NCBI RefSeq assembly: GCF_022869825.1
Contig: NZ_CP094971.1
Location: forward strand, 79,501-143,500
Direction: 5' to 3'
Source of the DNA: Clostridium sp. BJN0001
Lineage (GTDB): Bacteria; Bacillota; Clostridia; Clostridiales; Clostridiaceae
DNA length: 64,000 bases
Shown here: positions 38,502 through 47,952 of the stretch, in pieces
Layout of the letters: every line of letters begins with the position of its first letter
Numbering within the stretch: the stretch's first letter is position 1
The notes under the pieces: model-generated
Seen by the model: the letters and a program-made list of their open reading frames with translations, nothing else
Told to the model about the DNA's origin: nothing
Database searches by the model: none
Translations under genes and position numbers: made by a program

Positions 38502-40244
38502 ATGAAAAGAATGAAAAGAATGAATCTGTTTCTTTTGACGTTTATGGCATTTATGCTAGTATGTACGCCAGTTTTTGCTGAAGAAACAGAGAAAGCGGTA
38601 GAAAACGCATCACATTACGGATGGTTTACGATTCTTCCATCACTTATTGCAATTGTTTTAGCTTTTATAACAAAAAATGTTGTTACATCATTATTTATTG
38701 GGGCGTTATCAGGATGTTTCATGGTAAAACTTACAGACGGAAATATTTTTTATGCACTTATTCAGGGCTTTTTAGACTTTGTACAAAGAGCGCTTAATTC
38801 ATTAGCAGATCCATGGAATGCGGGAATAGTACTTCAAGTTATGGTTATTGGGGGAGTTATTGGTATAGTTACTAAGATGGGTGGAGCAAAAGCCGTTGCA
38901 GAAAGTCTTGCAAAAAAAGCAAAGACACCAAGAAGTGCTCAAATAATCACATGGGTTTTAGGTCTTCTTGTATTTTTTGATGATTATGCGAACTCATTAA
39001 TTGTAGGACCTATAATGAGACCAGTTGCTGATAAATTAAAGATTTCAAGAGCGAGACTTGCGTTTATCATAGATGCAACAGCAGCACCAGTTGCAGGAAT
39101 TATGTTTATTTCTACATGGATAGGACTTGAACTTGGACTTATTAAAGACGGTTTTGATATGGTAGGACAAAGCGTTGATTCATTTGGTATATTCCTAAGT
39201 ACAATACCATACAGATTTTATAATATATTAATACTTGTTTTTGTATTTATAACATCTATTCTTTTAAGAGATTTTGGACCAATGAGAAAAGCGGAAATAA
39301 AGAGTAGAAATAGACAGGAAAATTTATCAGAAAAAGAAGCAGTAGAAGAAGCTGCAGCTTCAACAACAATTACTGAAGATCAGCCTAAAGAGGGAATAAA
39401 ATTAAGCATATGGAATGCAATAATTCCAATTGCAGCATTAATTTTTTCAGCACTTGCAAGTTTTTATTATAGTGGATATTCAGCAATCCTTGCAGGCGAA
39501 GATGAAACTTTAAAGACACTTCTTCTTACAGCACCATCATCATTTAATGCTATAAGAGAAGCATTTAGTGCATCTGATGCATCGGTAGCACTATTTCAGT
39601 CAGCTTTATTTGCATCTATAGTAGCAATAATAATGGCTGTAGTGAAAAAACTTTTAACTATTTCAGAAGCAATAGATTCATGGGTAAACGGAATGAAAAC
39701 TCTTGCAATAACAGGAGTAATATTAATTCTTGCATGGTCATTAAGTTCAGTAATAAAAGAACTTGGAACTGCAACATTCTTAGTATCAAAGCTTTCTACT
39801 ACAGTGCCTGCATTTATTCTCCCAAGTATCATATTTATATTTGGTGCAATAATATCATTTGCAACAGGTACTGCATATGGAACAATGGGAATATTAATGC
39901 CTCTTGCAATTCCACTTGCTTTTTCAATTTCACCAGATATGGGATATGTTATTGTAAACATAAGTGCAGTTTTAACTGGAGCAATTTTTGGAGATCATTG
40001 TTCACCTATTTCAGATACTACAATACTTTCATCTATGGGAGCAGGATGTAGTCATATGGAACATGTTAGTACACAGCTTCCTTATGCGTTAAGTGTTGCA
40101 GTAATAACAGTATTATTTGGATATATACCAGCAGGACTTGGCTTGCCAATAGCAATAATTCTTCCTGTTGATATTCTTATCATCTTTGCATTTGTTTACT
40201 TTGTAGGTAAACCAGTTGATAATGTGACATTAGAAGACAAGTAA
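38502..40244 (+). CDS. NhaC-family Na+/H+ antiporter-like protein
   Basis: 580 aa. A signal-like first helix (to residue ~26, VFAEE), then about 11 to 12 membrane helices. Family segments: DPWNAGIVLQVMVIGGVIG, DDYANSLIVGPIMRPVADK, GTATFLVSKLS, FATGTAYGTMGILMPLAIPLA and GAIFGDHCSPISDTTILSS, the NhaC core. A charged cytoplasmic loop (~265-300) splits it. Exchanges Na+ (or organic acids) for H+. ATG behind AGGAGG. Confidence 0.9.
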   Translation: MKRMKRMNLFLLTFMAFMLVCTPVFAEETEKAVENASHYGWFTILPSLIAIVLAFITKNVVTSLFIGALSGCFMVKLTDGNIFYALIQGFLDFVQRALNSLADPWNAGIVLQVMVIGGVIGIVTKMGGAKAVAESLAKKAKTPRSAQIITWVLGLLVFFDDYANSLIVGPIMRPVADKLKISRARLAFIIDATAAPVAGIMFISTWIGLELGLIKDGFDMVGQSVDSFGIFLSTIPYRFYNILILVFVFITSILLRDFGPMRKAEIKSRNRQENLSEKEAVEEAAASTTITEDQPKEGIKLSIWNAIIPIAALIFSALASFYYSGYSAILAGEDETLKTLLLTAPSSFNAIREAFSASDASVALFQSALFASIVAIIMAVVKKLLTISEAIDSWVNGMKTLAITGVILILAWSLSSVIKELGTATFLVSKLSTTVPAFILPSIIFIFGAIISFATGTAYGTMGILMPLAIPLAFSISPDMGYVIVNISAVLTGAIFGDHCSPISDTTILSSMGAGCSHMEHVSTQLPYALSVAVITVLFGYIPAGLGLPIAIILPVDILIIFAFVYFVGKPVDNVTLEDK

Positions 40245-40248
40245 AATG

Positions 40249-40277
40249 TTGCATAAAAAATATACAAATAGTATAAT
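40249..40277 (+). promoter_or_regulatory. Promoter of the metG leader
   Basis: TTGCAT (40249-40254), 17-bp spacer, TATAAT (40272-40277), starting 4 nt after the nhaC-like stop codon. Confidence 0.8.
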
Positions 40278-40284
40278 AATTTAG

Positions 40285-40564
40285 TAAAGATAAAAGCTAT
40301 GAAAAGAAGAGTAGTAAGATGAATATTCTATAAGAGAGCTGATGTATGCTGAAAATCAGCGAATTGAAATTTTATGAAGATGGTCTTTGAGCTTATCTTT
40401 TGAGCAAAGGATTTTTTGTAAGAAAGATACGGGAGCAGCCGTTAAAATGCAGGGTGATGATTGTCACCTAATGAGTTTATTACTGTGAAGTAATAAAAAA
40501 GTAGAGTGGTAACACGTATAATACGTCTCTATATGGATAAAAATCCATATAGAGACTTTTTTTA
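40285..40564 (+). promoter_or_regulatory. T-box riboswitch (methionine) upstream of metG
   Basis: Stem I features AAGAGAGCTGATG...GAAAATCAGC, specifier context GAAGATGGTCTTTGAGC with ATG (Met) at 40380-40382, T-box core AGAGTGGTAACACG (40503-40516), and terminator GTCTCTATATGGAT/ATCCATATAGAGAC (40525-40556) followed by Ts. Predicts tRNA-Met-dependent antitermination. Confidence 0.9.
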
Positions 40565-40587
40565 AATGAAAAATTAGGAGGAACAAA

Positions 40588-42513
40588 ATGAATAAGAAAA
40601 CATATTATGTAACAACACCAATTTATTATCCATCAACAAAGCTTCATATAGGAAATACATATTCTACAGTATGTGCAGATGCTCTTGCAAGATTCAAGAG
40701 ATTAACAGGCTATGATGTAATGTTTTTAACAGGAACAGATGAACATGGTCAAAAGATTCAAAGAATAGCTGAAGAAAAAGGAATTACTCCAAAGCAGCAT
40801 GTTGATGAAGTTGTTTCTGGAATAAAAGATCTTTGGAAGATTATGAACATAAGTTATGATAAATTTATAAGAACTACGGATGATTATCATGTAAAAGCTG
40901 TTCAAAAAATAGTTGAAAAATTTTATGAGCAGGGAGATATATATAAGGGCTCTTATGAAGGATGGTACTGTACTCCATGTGAATCATTCTGGACAGATAC
41001 ACAGCTTGTAGATGGAAAGTGTCCTGATTGTGGAAGACCAGTTGAAAAGTCAAAAGAAGAAGCTTATTTCTTTAAAATGAGTAAGTATGCAGATAGGCTT
41101 ATAAAATATATAGAAGATCATCCTGATTTTATTCAGCCTGAATCAAGAAAAAATGAAATGCTTAATAACTTCTTAAAACCAGGTCTTCAAGACTTATGTA
41201 TTTCAAGAACAAGCTTTAATTGGGGAATACCTGTAACATTTGATCCAAAGCATGTTGTATATGTATGGATTGATGCATTATCAAACTATATAACAGCATT
41301 AGGATATGCTCAAGATGATACCTCTTTATTTGATAAATACTGGCCTGCAAATGTACATCTTATAGGAAAAGATATTTTAAGATTCCATACAATATATTGG
41401 CCAATTATGTTAATGGCATTAGGACTTCCACTTCCAAAGAAAGTATTTGGTCATGGATGGCTTCTTTCAGCTGGAGAAAAGATGTCTAAATCTAAAGGAA
41501 ACGTGGTTGATCCAGTAGTTCTTGTAAATGAATTTGGAGCAGATGCTGTAAGATACTATCTTCTAAAAGAAGTACCATTTGGAGCTGATGGTTCATTTAC
41601 TAATGAAGTATTTATAAAAAAGATTAATTCTGATTTATGTAATGACCTTGGAAATCTTGTATCAAGAACAGTTGCAATGGTTCAAAAATATTTTGGAGGA
41701 AAAGTTCCATCAGGTGAATTTAGAGAAGATTTAGATGATGAATTTATAAATCTTGCACTTAAGACACCATCTGAAGTTGAAAAGAGTATAGATAAGCTTA
41801 ATATTCCAGAAGCTATGACTAAGATTTTTGAGCTTATAGATAGAGCTAATAAATATATTGATGAAACAACTCCATGGATTTTAGCTAAAGATGAAGATAA
41901 AAAGCAGAGACTTGGAACAGTTTTATATAATCTTTTAGAAACTTTAAGATTCGTTTCAGTAATGGTTTCACCATTTTTACCAGACACAGCTAAAAAGATA
42001 AATGCTCAGATTAATACAGAAAATATTTCATGGGATTCATTAAAAGAATTTAATGGAACTAAAGAAGGCTCATCTGTAGTTAAGGGAGAAAATTTATTCC
42101 CAAGAATAGACGTTGAAAAGAAGCTTGAAGAACTTGAAGAACTTAAAAAGAAAAATGCTCCAAAGAAAAAAATATTGCCTATAAAGAGCGAAATAACAAT
42201 AGATGATTTTGAAAAGCTCGATTTAAGAGTAGTAAAAGTTCTTGCATGTGAACCTGTTAAAGGAGCTAAGAAACTATTAAAACTTACAGTTGAGCTTGGA
42301 GATGAAAAAAGACAGGTAGTTTCAGGAATATCAAAATTCTATAAGCCTGAAGAACTTGTTGGAAAAAATGTAGTACTTGTTGCTAACTTAAAGCCTGTAA
42401 AATTAAGAGGAGAACTTTCACAAGGAATGATTTTATGTGCTGCAACAGATGATGATAGTAAATTATGTGCTGTTAATCCTGGAGATATAGAATCAGGAAG
42501 CATTGTAAGATAG
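40588..42513 (+). CDS. metG: Methionyl-tRNA synthetase
   Basis: 641 aa. HIGH motif KLHIGNTYS, zinc-binding CTPCESFW...CPDCGRP, KMSKS motif GEKMSKSKGN, anticodon-binding domain, and a C-terminal tRNA-binding OB fold (~540-641, FEKLDLRVVKVLACEPVKGA...RQVVSGI) that mediates dimerisation. Charges initiator and elongator tRNA-Met. ATG behind AGGAGG; T-box controlled. Confidence 0.97.
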   Translation: MNKKTYYVTTPIYYPSTKLHIGNTYSTVCADALARFKRLTGYDVMFLTGTDEHGQKIQRIAEEKGITPKQHVDEVVSGIKDLWKIMNISYDKFIRTTDDYHVKAVQKIVEKFYEQGDIYKGSYEGWYCTPCESFWTDTQLVDGKCPDCGRPVEKSKEEAYFFKMSKYADRLIKYIEDHPDFIQPESRKNEMLNNFLKPGLQDLCISRTSFNWGIPVTFDPKHVVYVWIDALSNYITALGYAQDDTSLFDKYWPANVHLIGKDILRFHTIYWPIMLMALGLPLPKKVFGHGWLLSAGEKMSKSKGNVVDPVVLVNEFGADAVRYYLLKEVPFGADGSFTNEVFIKKINSDLCNDLGNLVSRTVAMVQKYFGGKVPSGEFREDLDDEFINLALKTPSEVEKSIDKLNIPEAMTKIFELIDRANKYIDETTPWILAKDEDKKQRLGTVLYNLLETLRFVSVMVSPFLPDTAKKINAQINTENISWDSLKEFNGTKEGSSVVKGENLFPRIDVEKKLEELEELKKKNAPKKKILPIKSEITIDDFEKLDLRVVKVLACEPVKGAKKLLKLTVELGDEKRQVVSGISKFYKPEELVGKNVVLVANLKPVKLRGELSQGMILCAATDDDSKLCAVNPGDIESGSIVR

Positions 42514-42514
42514 A

Positions 42515-42612
42515 AAAATAAAAAAAGACCATCAACCTTAGGGGAGATTGATGGTCTGTAACCATTAATAATGGTTAAGGGGTAAATAATAATGCTTTAA
42601 CTACTTTACAAG
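42515..42612 (-). ncRNA. Candidate small RNA on the minus strand between metG and tatD
   Basis: Read on the minus strand, the segment ends with a textbook terminator: AGACCATCAA and TTGATGGTCT arms (42526-42557) followed by TTTTTTTATTTTT. Just before it is a second hairpin (TAACCATTA/TAATGGTTA, ~42559-42577). Upstream on the same strand are TATAAT (42615-42620) and TTGACA (42635-42640), though their spacing of 14 is short; a TAATAC at 16 bp is an alternative. No minus-strand gene uses this terminator, and on the plus strand the hairpin has no T run. Predicted size about 90-100 nt. Confidence 0.4.
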
Positions 42613-42630
42613 TATTATAATATAATATTA

Positions 42631-42654
42631 TTATGTCAATTTAGTGACATAATA
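42631..42654. promoter_or_regulatory. Perfect 9-6-9 palindrome, probable operator
   Basis: ATTATGTCA, six bases, TGACATAAT; a further AATGTCA half-site follows directly. The TGTCA-N6-TGACA core has CRP/FNR-family geometry. It overlaps the -35 of the candidate minus-strand RNA and lies about 50 bp upstream of the tatD start. Confidence 0.5.
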
Positions 42655-42701
42655 ATGTCAAAATTATTAATAATTAAATTTTTAAGAGGAGAAAAGATAT
42701 T

Positions 42702-43496
42702 TTGGATAAATTTAATATTATAGATTGCCATGCACATTATGATGATGAAGCATATGACGATGACAGAGAAATAGTTTTAGAAGATATTAAGAAAAATGGT
42801 GTGAGTAAAATTTTAGATTGTGCCTCATCATATGAAAGCCTCGATAAAGTAGATTTTTTGACAAAAAAATATGATTTTATATTAGGAGCACTTGGAATTC
42901 ATCCAGAAAATGCACTTGAGATGAATGAAGACGTATGCTTAAAAATAGAAAATATGATAAAAGAAAATGATAAAATAGTTGCGATAGGGGAAATTGGGCT
43001 TGATTATCATTATGAAGAAAATCCTGAAAAAGAAATACAAAAGAAAGTTTTTATAAGACAGATGCAGCTTGCAGAGAAGCTAAATATGCCCGTAATTATT
43101 CATGACAGAGATGCACATAAAGATACTCTTGATATAATGAAACAGTTTAAAAATGTTACAGGAGAAGTTCATTGTTTTTCTGGAAGTGTTGAATTTGCTA
43201 AAGAGTGTATAAAGCTCGGATATTATATCGGATTTACAGGAGTAGTTACATTTAAAAATGCTAAAAAAGCAGTATATGTAGCAAGAGAAATTCCACTTGA
43301 AAAAATACTTGTAGAAACAGATTGCCCATATATGTCACCAGAGCCAAATAGAGGAAAACGAAATAAATCAGACTATATTGAATTTATAATTAGAAAAATA
43401 GCCGAGATCAAGAATATTGATCCATATAAGGCAAATTTGCAGTTTAATAGCAATTTTTATAGCTTGATTAAAAAGGGAATAAAAGGTAAAATATAA
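42702..43496 (+). CDS. tatD: TatD-family metal-dependent DNase
   Basis: 264-aa TIM-barrel hydrolase. Metal ligands: HAHYDD (N-terminus), GEIGLDYHY (Glu), VIIHDRDAH, HCFSGS, and ETDCPYMSPEPNRG. Acts on DNA 3' ends in characterised members. TTG start ~10 nt after AGAGGAG. Its place after metG and before the yabE/rnmV/rsmA genes is the usual Firmicute order. Confidence 0.93.
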   Translation: MDKFNIIDCHAHYDDEAYDDDREIVLEDIKKNGVSKILDCASSYESLDKVDFLTKKYDFILGALGIHPENALEMNEDVCLKIENMIKENDKIVAIGEIGLDYHYEENPEKEIQKKVFIRQMQLAEKLNMPVIIHDRDAHKDTLDIMKQFKNVTGEVHCFSGSVEFAKECIKLGYYIGFTGVVTFKNAKKAVYVAREIPLEKILVETDCPYMSPEPNRGKRNKSDYIEFIIRKIAEIKNIDPYKANLQFNSNFYSLIKKGIKGKI

Positions 43497-43597
43497 ATGT
43501 TTACAGAATAAATTTACTATACCATAATTTTGATTATAAATAATTAATTTATCACAAAAATGCTATTATAATTTTATTTTATATCAAGTATTATACG

Positions 43598-43640
43598 TTA
43601 ACCATTATTACCTGCAAATAGGCATTATAGCTATGGTTAA
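43598..43640 (+). promoter_or_regulatory. Inverted repeat upstream of the yabE-like promoter
   Basis: TTAACCAT and ATGGTTAA arms, 27 nt apart, with an inner CCT/AGG pairing. No T run follows, so it is not a clear terminator. Could be an operator or processed 3' structure of tatD. Confidence 0.3.
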
Positions 43641-43662
43641 TTCATATTGACTAGCCTTAAAT

Positions 43663-43692
43663 TTGACAATTTGTTTACATTTAAGGTATAAT
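43663..43692 (+). promoter_or_regulatory. Promoter of the yabE-like gene
   Basis: TTGACA (43663-43668), 18-bp spacer, TATAAT (43687-43692), 35 bp before the start codon. Confidence 0.75.
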
Positions 43693-43727
43693 TCAATATG
43701 CGCTCTTACTAAAAAAGGAGGAGAATT

Positions 43728-44795
43728 ATGGTAGAAAAATTAAATGACTTAACTCGAAAAATTAAGACGAGTTTTTCTAACAGTCCAAAAAAGAGACTCA
43801 TTTTAGGGACAAGCGTTGCGGTTGCTGCAGTACTTATAATGACATCAGCAGTAATTATTAATTTGAGAAAGACAGTAATATTAAATTTAGACGGAAAACA
43901 AGAAATGTTTGTGACATATAAAGGGACTGTTAAAGATGTACTTTTAGAAAAAGGAGTAAATGTTGGCACTTATGATAAAGTGGAGCCATCCCTTAAGACA
44001 AAAGTAGCACAGCAGTGTGTAATTGATGTTAAGAATGCAAAGCCAGTAGAGATAGTGGCAAATGGAGAATCTTATACAGTAAATACAGCAGAAAATACAG
44101 TTAAAGATATGCTAATGAATAACTTAGATCAGCTTTCTGAAAAAGGAGTAGACTTTGATGAAGATAAAGATGAAATTACTCCATCATTAGATTCAGAAAT
44201 TGTTGATGATATGAGCGTTAAACTCACAAAGGTTGAACAAAAAGAAGTTACAGAAAAACAGCAGATAGCTTTTGATACAGTAGTTGAAAAAGATTCAAAG
44301 CTTGATTCTACAGTAAATAAAGTTAAACAGGAAGGTTCTTCAGGAGAAAAAGAGATAACTTATACAGTTACTTATAAAGATGGAAAAGAGTGCGCTAAAG
44401 AAGTAAAAAGCACTAAGACAATAGTAGAACCTACTAATAAGGTAATTGTTCAAGGAACAGGACAGGTTTATGTGAGCAGAGGTTCTGGGAGCGTAGCTTA
44501 TAAGAGAAAATTAAACTGTGAAGCGACAGCTTATAGTGGAGGCTATAGCACAAAGACCGGCAGAACACCTATAAGAAATGTAAATGGAATGAGTACAATT
44601 GCTGTTGACCCATCAGTAATTCCATTAGGAAGTAAGGTTTATATTGATGGATACGGATATGCAGTTGCCGCAGATACAGGAAGTGCTATAAAAGGAAATA
44701 TAATAGATTTATATTTTAATAGTTATGGTGAAACTGTACAGTGGGGAAGAAAACCAGTTACAGTATTAATACTTGCTTACCCTGGAGAATGGTAA
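43728..44795 (+). CDS. yabE: YabE-like cell-wall protein (DUF348-G5-3D domains)
   Basis: 355 aa. One N-terminal membrane helix (~25-45), two DUF348 ubiquitin-like repeats (~50-160; both begin with a short strand and NVGTYDKV/TVKDMLMN-type helices), a G5 domain (~165-245, with IAFDTVVEKDSKL and GEKEITYTVTYKDGKE) and a C-terminal 3D domain with its three conserved Asp (MSTIAVDPSVIPLGSKVYI, AVAADTGSAIKGNIIDLYF). Related to resuscitation-promoting/stationary-phase survival muralytic proteins; likely a surface lytic transglycosylase. ATG behind AAGGAGG. Confidence 0.9.
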   Translation: MVEKLNDLTRKIKTSFSNSPKKRLILGTSVAVAAVLIMTSAVIINLRKTVILNLDGKQEMFVTYKGTVKDVLLEKGVNVGTYDKVEPSLKTKVAQQCVIDVKNAKPVEIVANGESYTVNTAENTVKDMLMNNLDQLSEKGVDFDEDKDEITPSLDSEIVDDMSVKLTKVEQKEVTEKQQIAFDTVVEKDSKLDSTVNKVKQEGSSGEKEITYTVTYKDGKECAKEVKSTKTIVEPTNKVIVQGTGQVYVSRGSGSVAYKRKLNCEATAYSGGYSTKTGRTPIRNVNGMSTIAVDPSVIPLGSKVYIDGYGYAVAADTGSAIKGNIIDLYFNSYGETVQWGRKPVTVLILAYPGEW

Positions 44796-44862
44796 AGCTT
44801 AAGATTAAGCTATCACTTGAATAAATGACAGATAAATAAGAAAATTTAATAGATTTTTTTAA

Positions 44863-44915
44863 AAACAAGCTAGCATAGGGATGAATTTAATCCATTATGG
44901 TAGCTTGTTTTTTAT
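44863..44915 (+). terminator. Terminator after the yabE-like gene
   Basis: AAACAAGCTA and TAGCTTGTTT arms (44863-44872, 44901-44910) with inner pairing, followed by TTTATTTTA. Confidence 0.8.
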
Positions 44916-45024
44916 TTTACTTTTATGATTTTAAAGACACACTTTTTTTCTCCTCTTCTTTTTTATATAGATTTAGGGTACAATAAATAATAGTTTAGTA
45001 CAATTTAGAAGGGATGAAGTCTAA

Positions 45025-45585
45025 TTGATAAAAGAAGTAATAGTAGTAGAAGGACGAGATGATATTGATGCTGTAAAAAAGGCAATAGATGCTGAAGTTA
45101 TAGCAGTTGGTGGATTTGGTATAAACAAAAAGGTTATAGATAGAATAAAAGAAGCCCAAAAGAGAAAAGGAGTTATAGTTCTTACTGATCCTGATTTTGC
45201 TGGCGAAAAGATAAGAAGAATAATTTCTAAAAGAGTTAAAGGAATAAAACATGCGTATATTGCAAAAGAAGATGGATTAAAAAATGGTGATATAGGTGTT
45301 GAAAATGCATGTCCTAAAGTTATATTAGATGCACTTGAGCAGGCAAAAATAACATCAGAAGAGAAGAAATCATTTTTTAATATGCAGGATATGTATTATT
45401 TTAAACTTGCAGGATGTAGCAGTTCAAAAAGAAGAAGAGAAATATTTGGTAAAATTCTTGGAATAGGTTATGGAAATGCGTCGCAGATGGTTTTGAGATT
45501 AAACAATTATGGAATAACACCAGAAGAGTTTACACATGCTATATCTATAGTTAATGAAAACATAATTAAGGAAGGTATTGAATAA
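45025..45585 (+). CDS. rnmV: Ribonuclease M5
   Basis: 186-aa Toprim-domain endonuclease that matures 5S rRNA. Toprim acidic motifs: [15 protein letters not shown] and [17 protein letters not shown] start behind GAAGGGATG. Its stop overlaps the rsmA start (TAATG), a conserved Firmicute pairing. Confidence 0.95.
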   Translation: MIKEVIVVEGRDDIDAVKKAIDAEVIAVGGFGINKKVIDRIKEAQKRKGVIVLTDPDFAGEKIRRIISKRVKGIKHAYIAKEDGLKNGDIGVENACPKVILDALEQAKITSEEKKSFFNMQDMYYFKLAGCSSSKRRREIFGKILGIGYGNASQMVLRLNNYGITPEEFTHAISIVNENIIKEGIE

Positions 45586-46430
45586 TGGATATAAATGATG
45601 TTAAAACTGCGGAACTTGTAAAAAAGTATAATTTCAAGTTCTCAAAAAGTCTAGGACAGAATTTTTTAACAGATGATACTGTACTTGATGCTATTATAGA
45701 GGGAGCGAATCTTACAAAGGATGATACTGTAATAGAAATAGGACCAGGAGTAGGAACACTTACATCAAGACTTTTAGATGCTGCTAAAAAAGTTATTGCA
45801 ATAGAGCTTGATAGTTCTCTTATTCCTATACTTAATAAAGAACTTGGAGATAGAGATAATTTTACTCTTATACATAAAGATGCTCTTAAAGTTAATTTTA
45901 ATGAGCTTATAGGAGATGAAGAAAGCGTAAAGCTTGTAGCTAATCTTCCATATTATGTTACAACGCCTATCATTATAAATCTTTTAAAGCAAAAATATAA
46001 TTTTAAATCTCTTACAATAATGGTTCAAAAAGAAGTTGCAGAAAGAATTAACTCTGCTCCTAATTGTAAACAGTATGGTTCAATTTCTGTTTTTGTTCAG
46101 TATTATTGCAATACTGAGATAATAAAAAGAGTTCCACCATCATGCTTTATTCCAAGACCAAAAGTTGATTCTATAGTAATAAAGCTTGAAAGATTAGAAG
46201 AACCAAAGGTTAATGTTAGAGATGAAAAATTAATGTTTGATATTGTTAGATGCGGCTTTAATATGAGAAGAAAAACTTTGAGAAATTCTTTAAAAAATAT
46301 AGGATTATCAAAAGAAAATCTTGAACTTGCTTTTGAAAAATCAGAAATAGATCCTAAAAGGAGAGCTGAAACATTATCTATTGATGAATTTGCAAAAATT
46401 GCAGATGTTATTTATGACATGAAATCATAA
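45585..46430 (+). CDS. rsmA: 16S rRNA adenine dimethyltransferase RsmA (KsgA)
   Basis: 281 aa. Dimethylates two adjacent adenosines in the 3' hairpin of 16S rRNA. SAM-binding [16 protein letters not shown], catalytic [10 protein letters not shown] (NLPY), [11 protein letters not shown] and the C-terminal helical domain with [13 protein letters not shown]. Translationally coupled to rnmV. Confidence 0.96.
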   Translation: MDINDVKTAELVKKYNFKFSKSLGQNFLTDDTVLDAIIEGANLTKDDTVIEIGPGVGTLTSRLLDAAKKVIAIELDSSLIPILNKELGDRDNFTLIHKDALKVNFNELIGDEESVKLVANLPYYVTTPIIINLLKQKYNFKSLTIMVQKEVAERINSAPNCKQYGSISVFVQYYCNTEIIKRVPPSCFIPRPKVDSIVIKLERLEEPKVNVRDEKLMFDIVRCGFNMRRKTLRNSLKNIGLSKENLELAFEKSEIDPKRRAETLSIDEFAKIADVIYDMKS

Positions 46431-46486
46431 AATTTACACTTTCGCATATATTATATCGAAAGAATATATGTGGAGGGAAATTATAA

Positions 46487-47947
46487 TTGTCACATACAAA
46501 ATTATATAGAAATTTTATAATACTACAGCCTAATGAAACCAATAGAAAAACAGCTGACGGCAAAGATTTATCAGGATATGCGAAGGTTGAAGCAAAAGGA
46601 GAGAAGTGCAGGGTATCTTTCTACGTTCAAAATTTAAATCCTGAAGAAAAATATACAATGATTCTTATCTGTAGTAAAAAGGATAACAGAAATCTTCTTT
46701 CGCTTGGAAGTCTTCCTATTGATAAAAATGGAAAAGGAGAAAGCTCAAGTGAGTATTTTTCTAGTAGCATTGGAGGAGAAAATCTTTCATATGACAAGAT
46801 AACAGGTGCTGCTATTTTAAAAGAAGATGGAGGATTTGCAAATTATATAATGTATGGCTTTGTTAATGGACAGGATGTAAATGAGAACTGGAAAAATTTC
46901 AAAGTCATAAAATGTTATTCTGAACATAGAAAATCTGAATCTAAAGAGTCATTTTTCTATGAAAAACCTTCAGCTATAAAAACCCAGCCTAAAGAGGAGA
47001 TAAAAAAAGAAGAACCTGTAAGGAAAAAAGAAAATATTAATAAAGAGGAGCAAAAAGAAACAAAGATAAAACCTAATGTTTTAGATTCTGACAAAATATC
47101 AAATGAAGTCAGAGAAGAAGCTCCAAAAGAAGAAATTATTAAAAAAGAAACTCCAAAAGAAGAACAAATTTCTGAGAAACCTTTAGAGACAGTAATATCC
47201 ACTACAGATACACGATGCAAAGACAAGAAGAAAAAAGATAACTCTGTGGATATTGAAAAACATATTAGAGAAGAACTCTCTAAAATAGAGGAAACTGCCA
47301 ATATAAGTGTATGTGTAAATGAAAAAGGCAATTTCGTTATTTATGCTATGGTTAAAAATAAGGACAATGGTAAAATAAAGAAATGCGTTAAAGAAATAAG
47401 TTCAAAAGAAAAAAAGATGATGAGTAAAAGACTCAATGAAAATTTAAATCTCGATCTTGATGATTTTGATGACTATGAAAGAAGTATAGTTTCTCCTGAA
47501 CCTGAAGACGATGAGAGAAAATATGATAAGTTTAATATATGTGGGAAAGACGGGAATTTTTTTGAGTCAATAGCAGAACTTTTCACAAAATCAGACTGTA
47601 AATTTAAAGATATAAATTATTGCAAATGGTATAAAGTTGATGTTAATAAGTTAGAAGACTTATATGATAAAAACAATAAAGATAAATATGTACTTGCATA
47701 TTATCCTATGATAAATTATTATCCTTATATTGAAAAATATAAGCATTTTTTATTAGGACTTAAATGTGATGATGATGGAGAACTAAAATATATACTTTAT
47801 GCTATTCCTGGATGCAAAGATAAGAGTGATCAGCCATATGATGGCAAAACAGGGTTTGTAACATGGACAGAGAACATGAGAAATCAAGGATATTGGATTA
47901 TGTTTTATGATTATAAAACTTGTAATATAGTAGTTCCAATTAAGTAA
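46487..47947 (+). CDS. Uncharacterised clostridial protein with a highly charged linker
   Basis: 486 aa. Three parts: an N-terminal globular domain (~1-140, KLYRNFIILQPNETNRKT; VSFYVQNLNPEEKYTMIL), a Lys/Glu-rich linker (~150-255, repeated KEEP/PKEE units), and a C-terminal domain (~340-486) rich in Tyr/Asp with YPYIEKYKHFLLGLKCDDDG and FVTWTENMRNQGYWIMFYDY. No signal peptide or membrane segment. Homologues of this arrangement occur downstream of rsmA in clostridia; a spore-coat or surface role is only a guess. TTG start behind GGAGGG. Confidence 0.75.
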   Translation: MSHTKLYRNFIILQPNETNRKTADGKDLSGYAKVEAKGEKCRVSFYVQNLNPEEKYTMILICSKKDNRNLLSLGSLPIDKNGKGESSSEYFSSSIGGENLSYDKITGAAILKEDGGFANYIMYGFVNGQDVNENWKNFKVIKCYSEHRKSESKESFFYEKPSAIKTQPKEEIKKEEPVRKKENINKEEQKETKIKPNVLDSDKISNEVREEAPKEEIIKKETPKEEQISEKPLETVISTTDTRCKDKKKKDNSVDIEKHIREELSKIEETANISVCVNEKGNFVIYAMVKNKDNGKIKKCVKEISSKEKKMMSKRLNENLNLDLDDFDDYERSIVSPEPEDDERKYDKFNICGKDGNFFESIAELFTKSDCKFKDINYCKWYKVDVNKLEDLYDKNNKDKYVLAYYPMINYYPYIEKYKHFLLGLKCDDDGELKYILYAIPGCKDKSDQPYDGKTGFVTWTENMRNQGYWIMFYDYKTCNIVVPIK

Positions 47948-47952
47948 TATAC

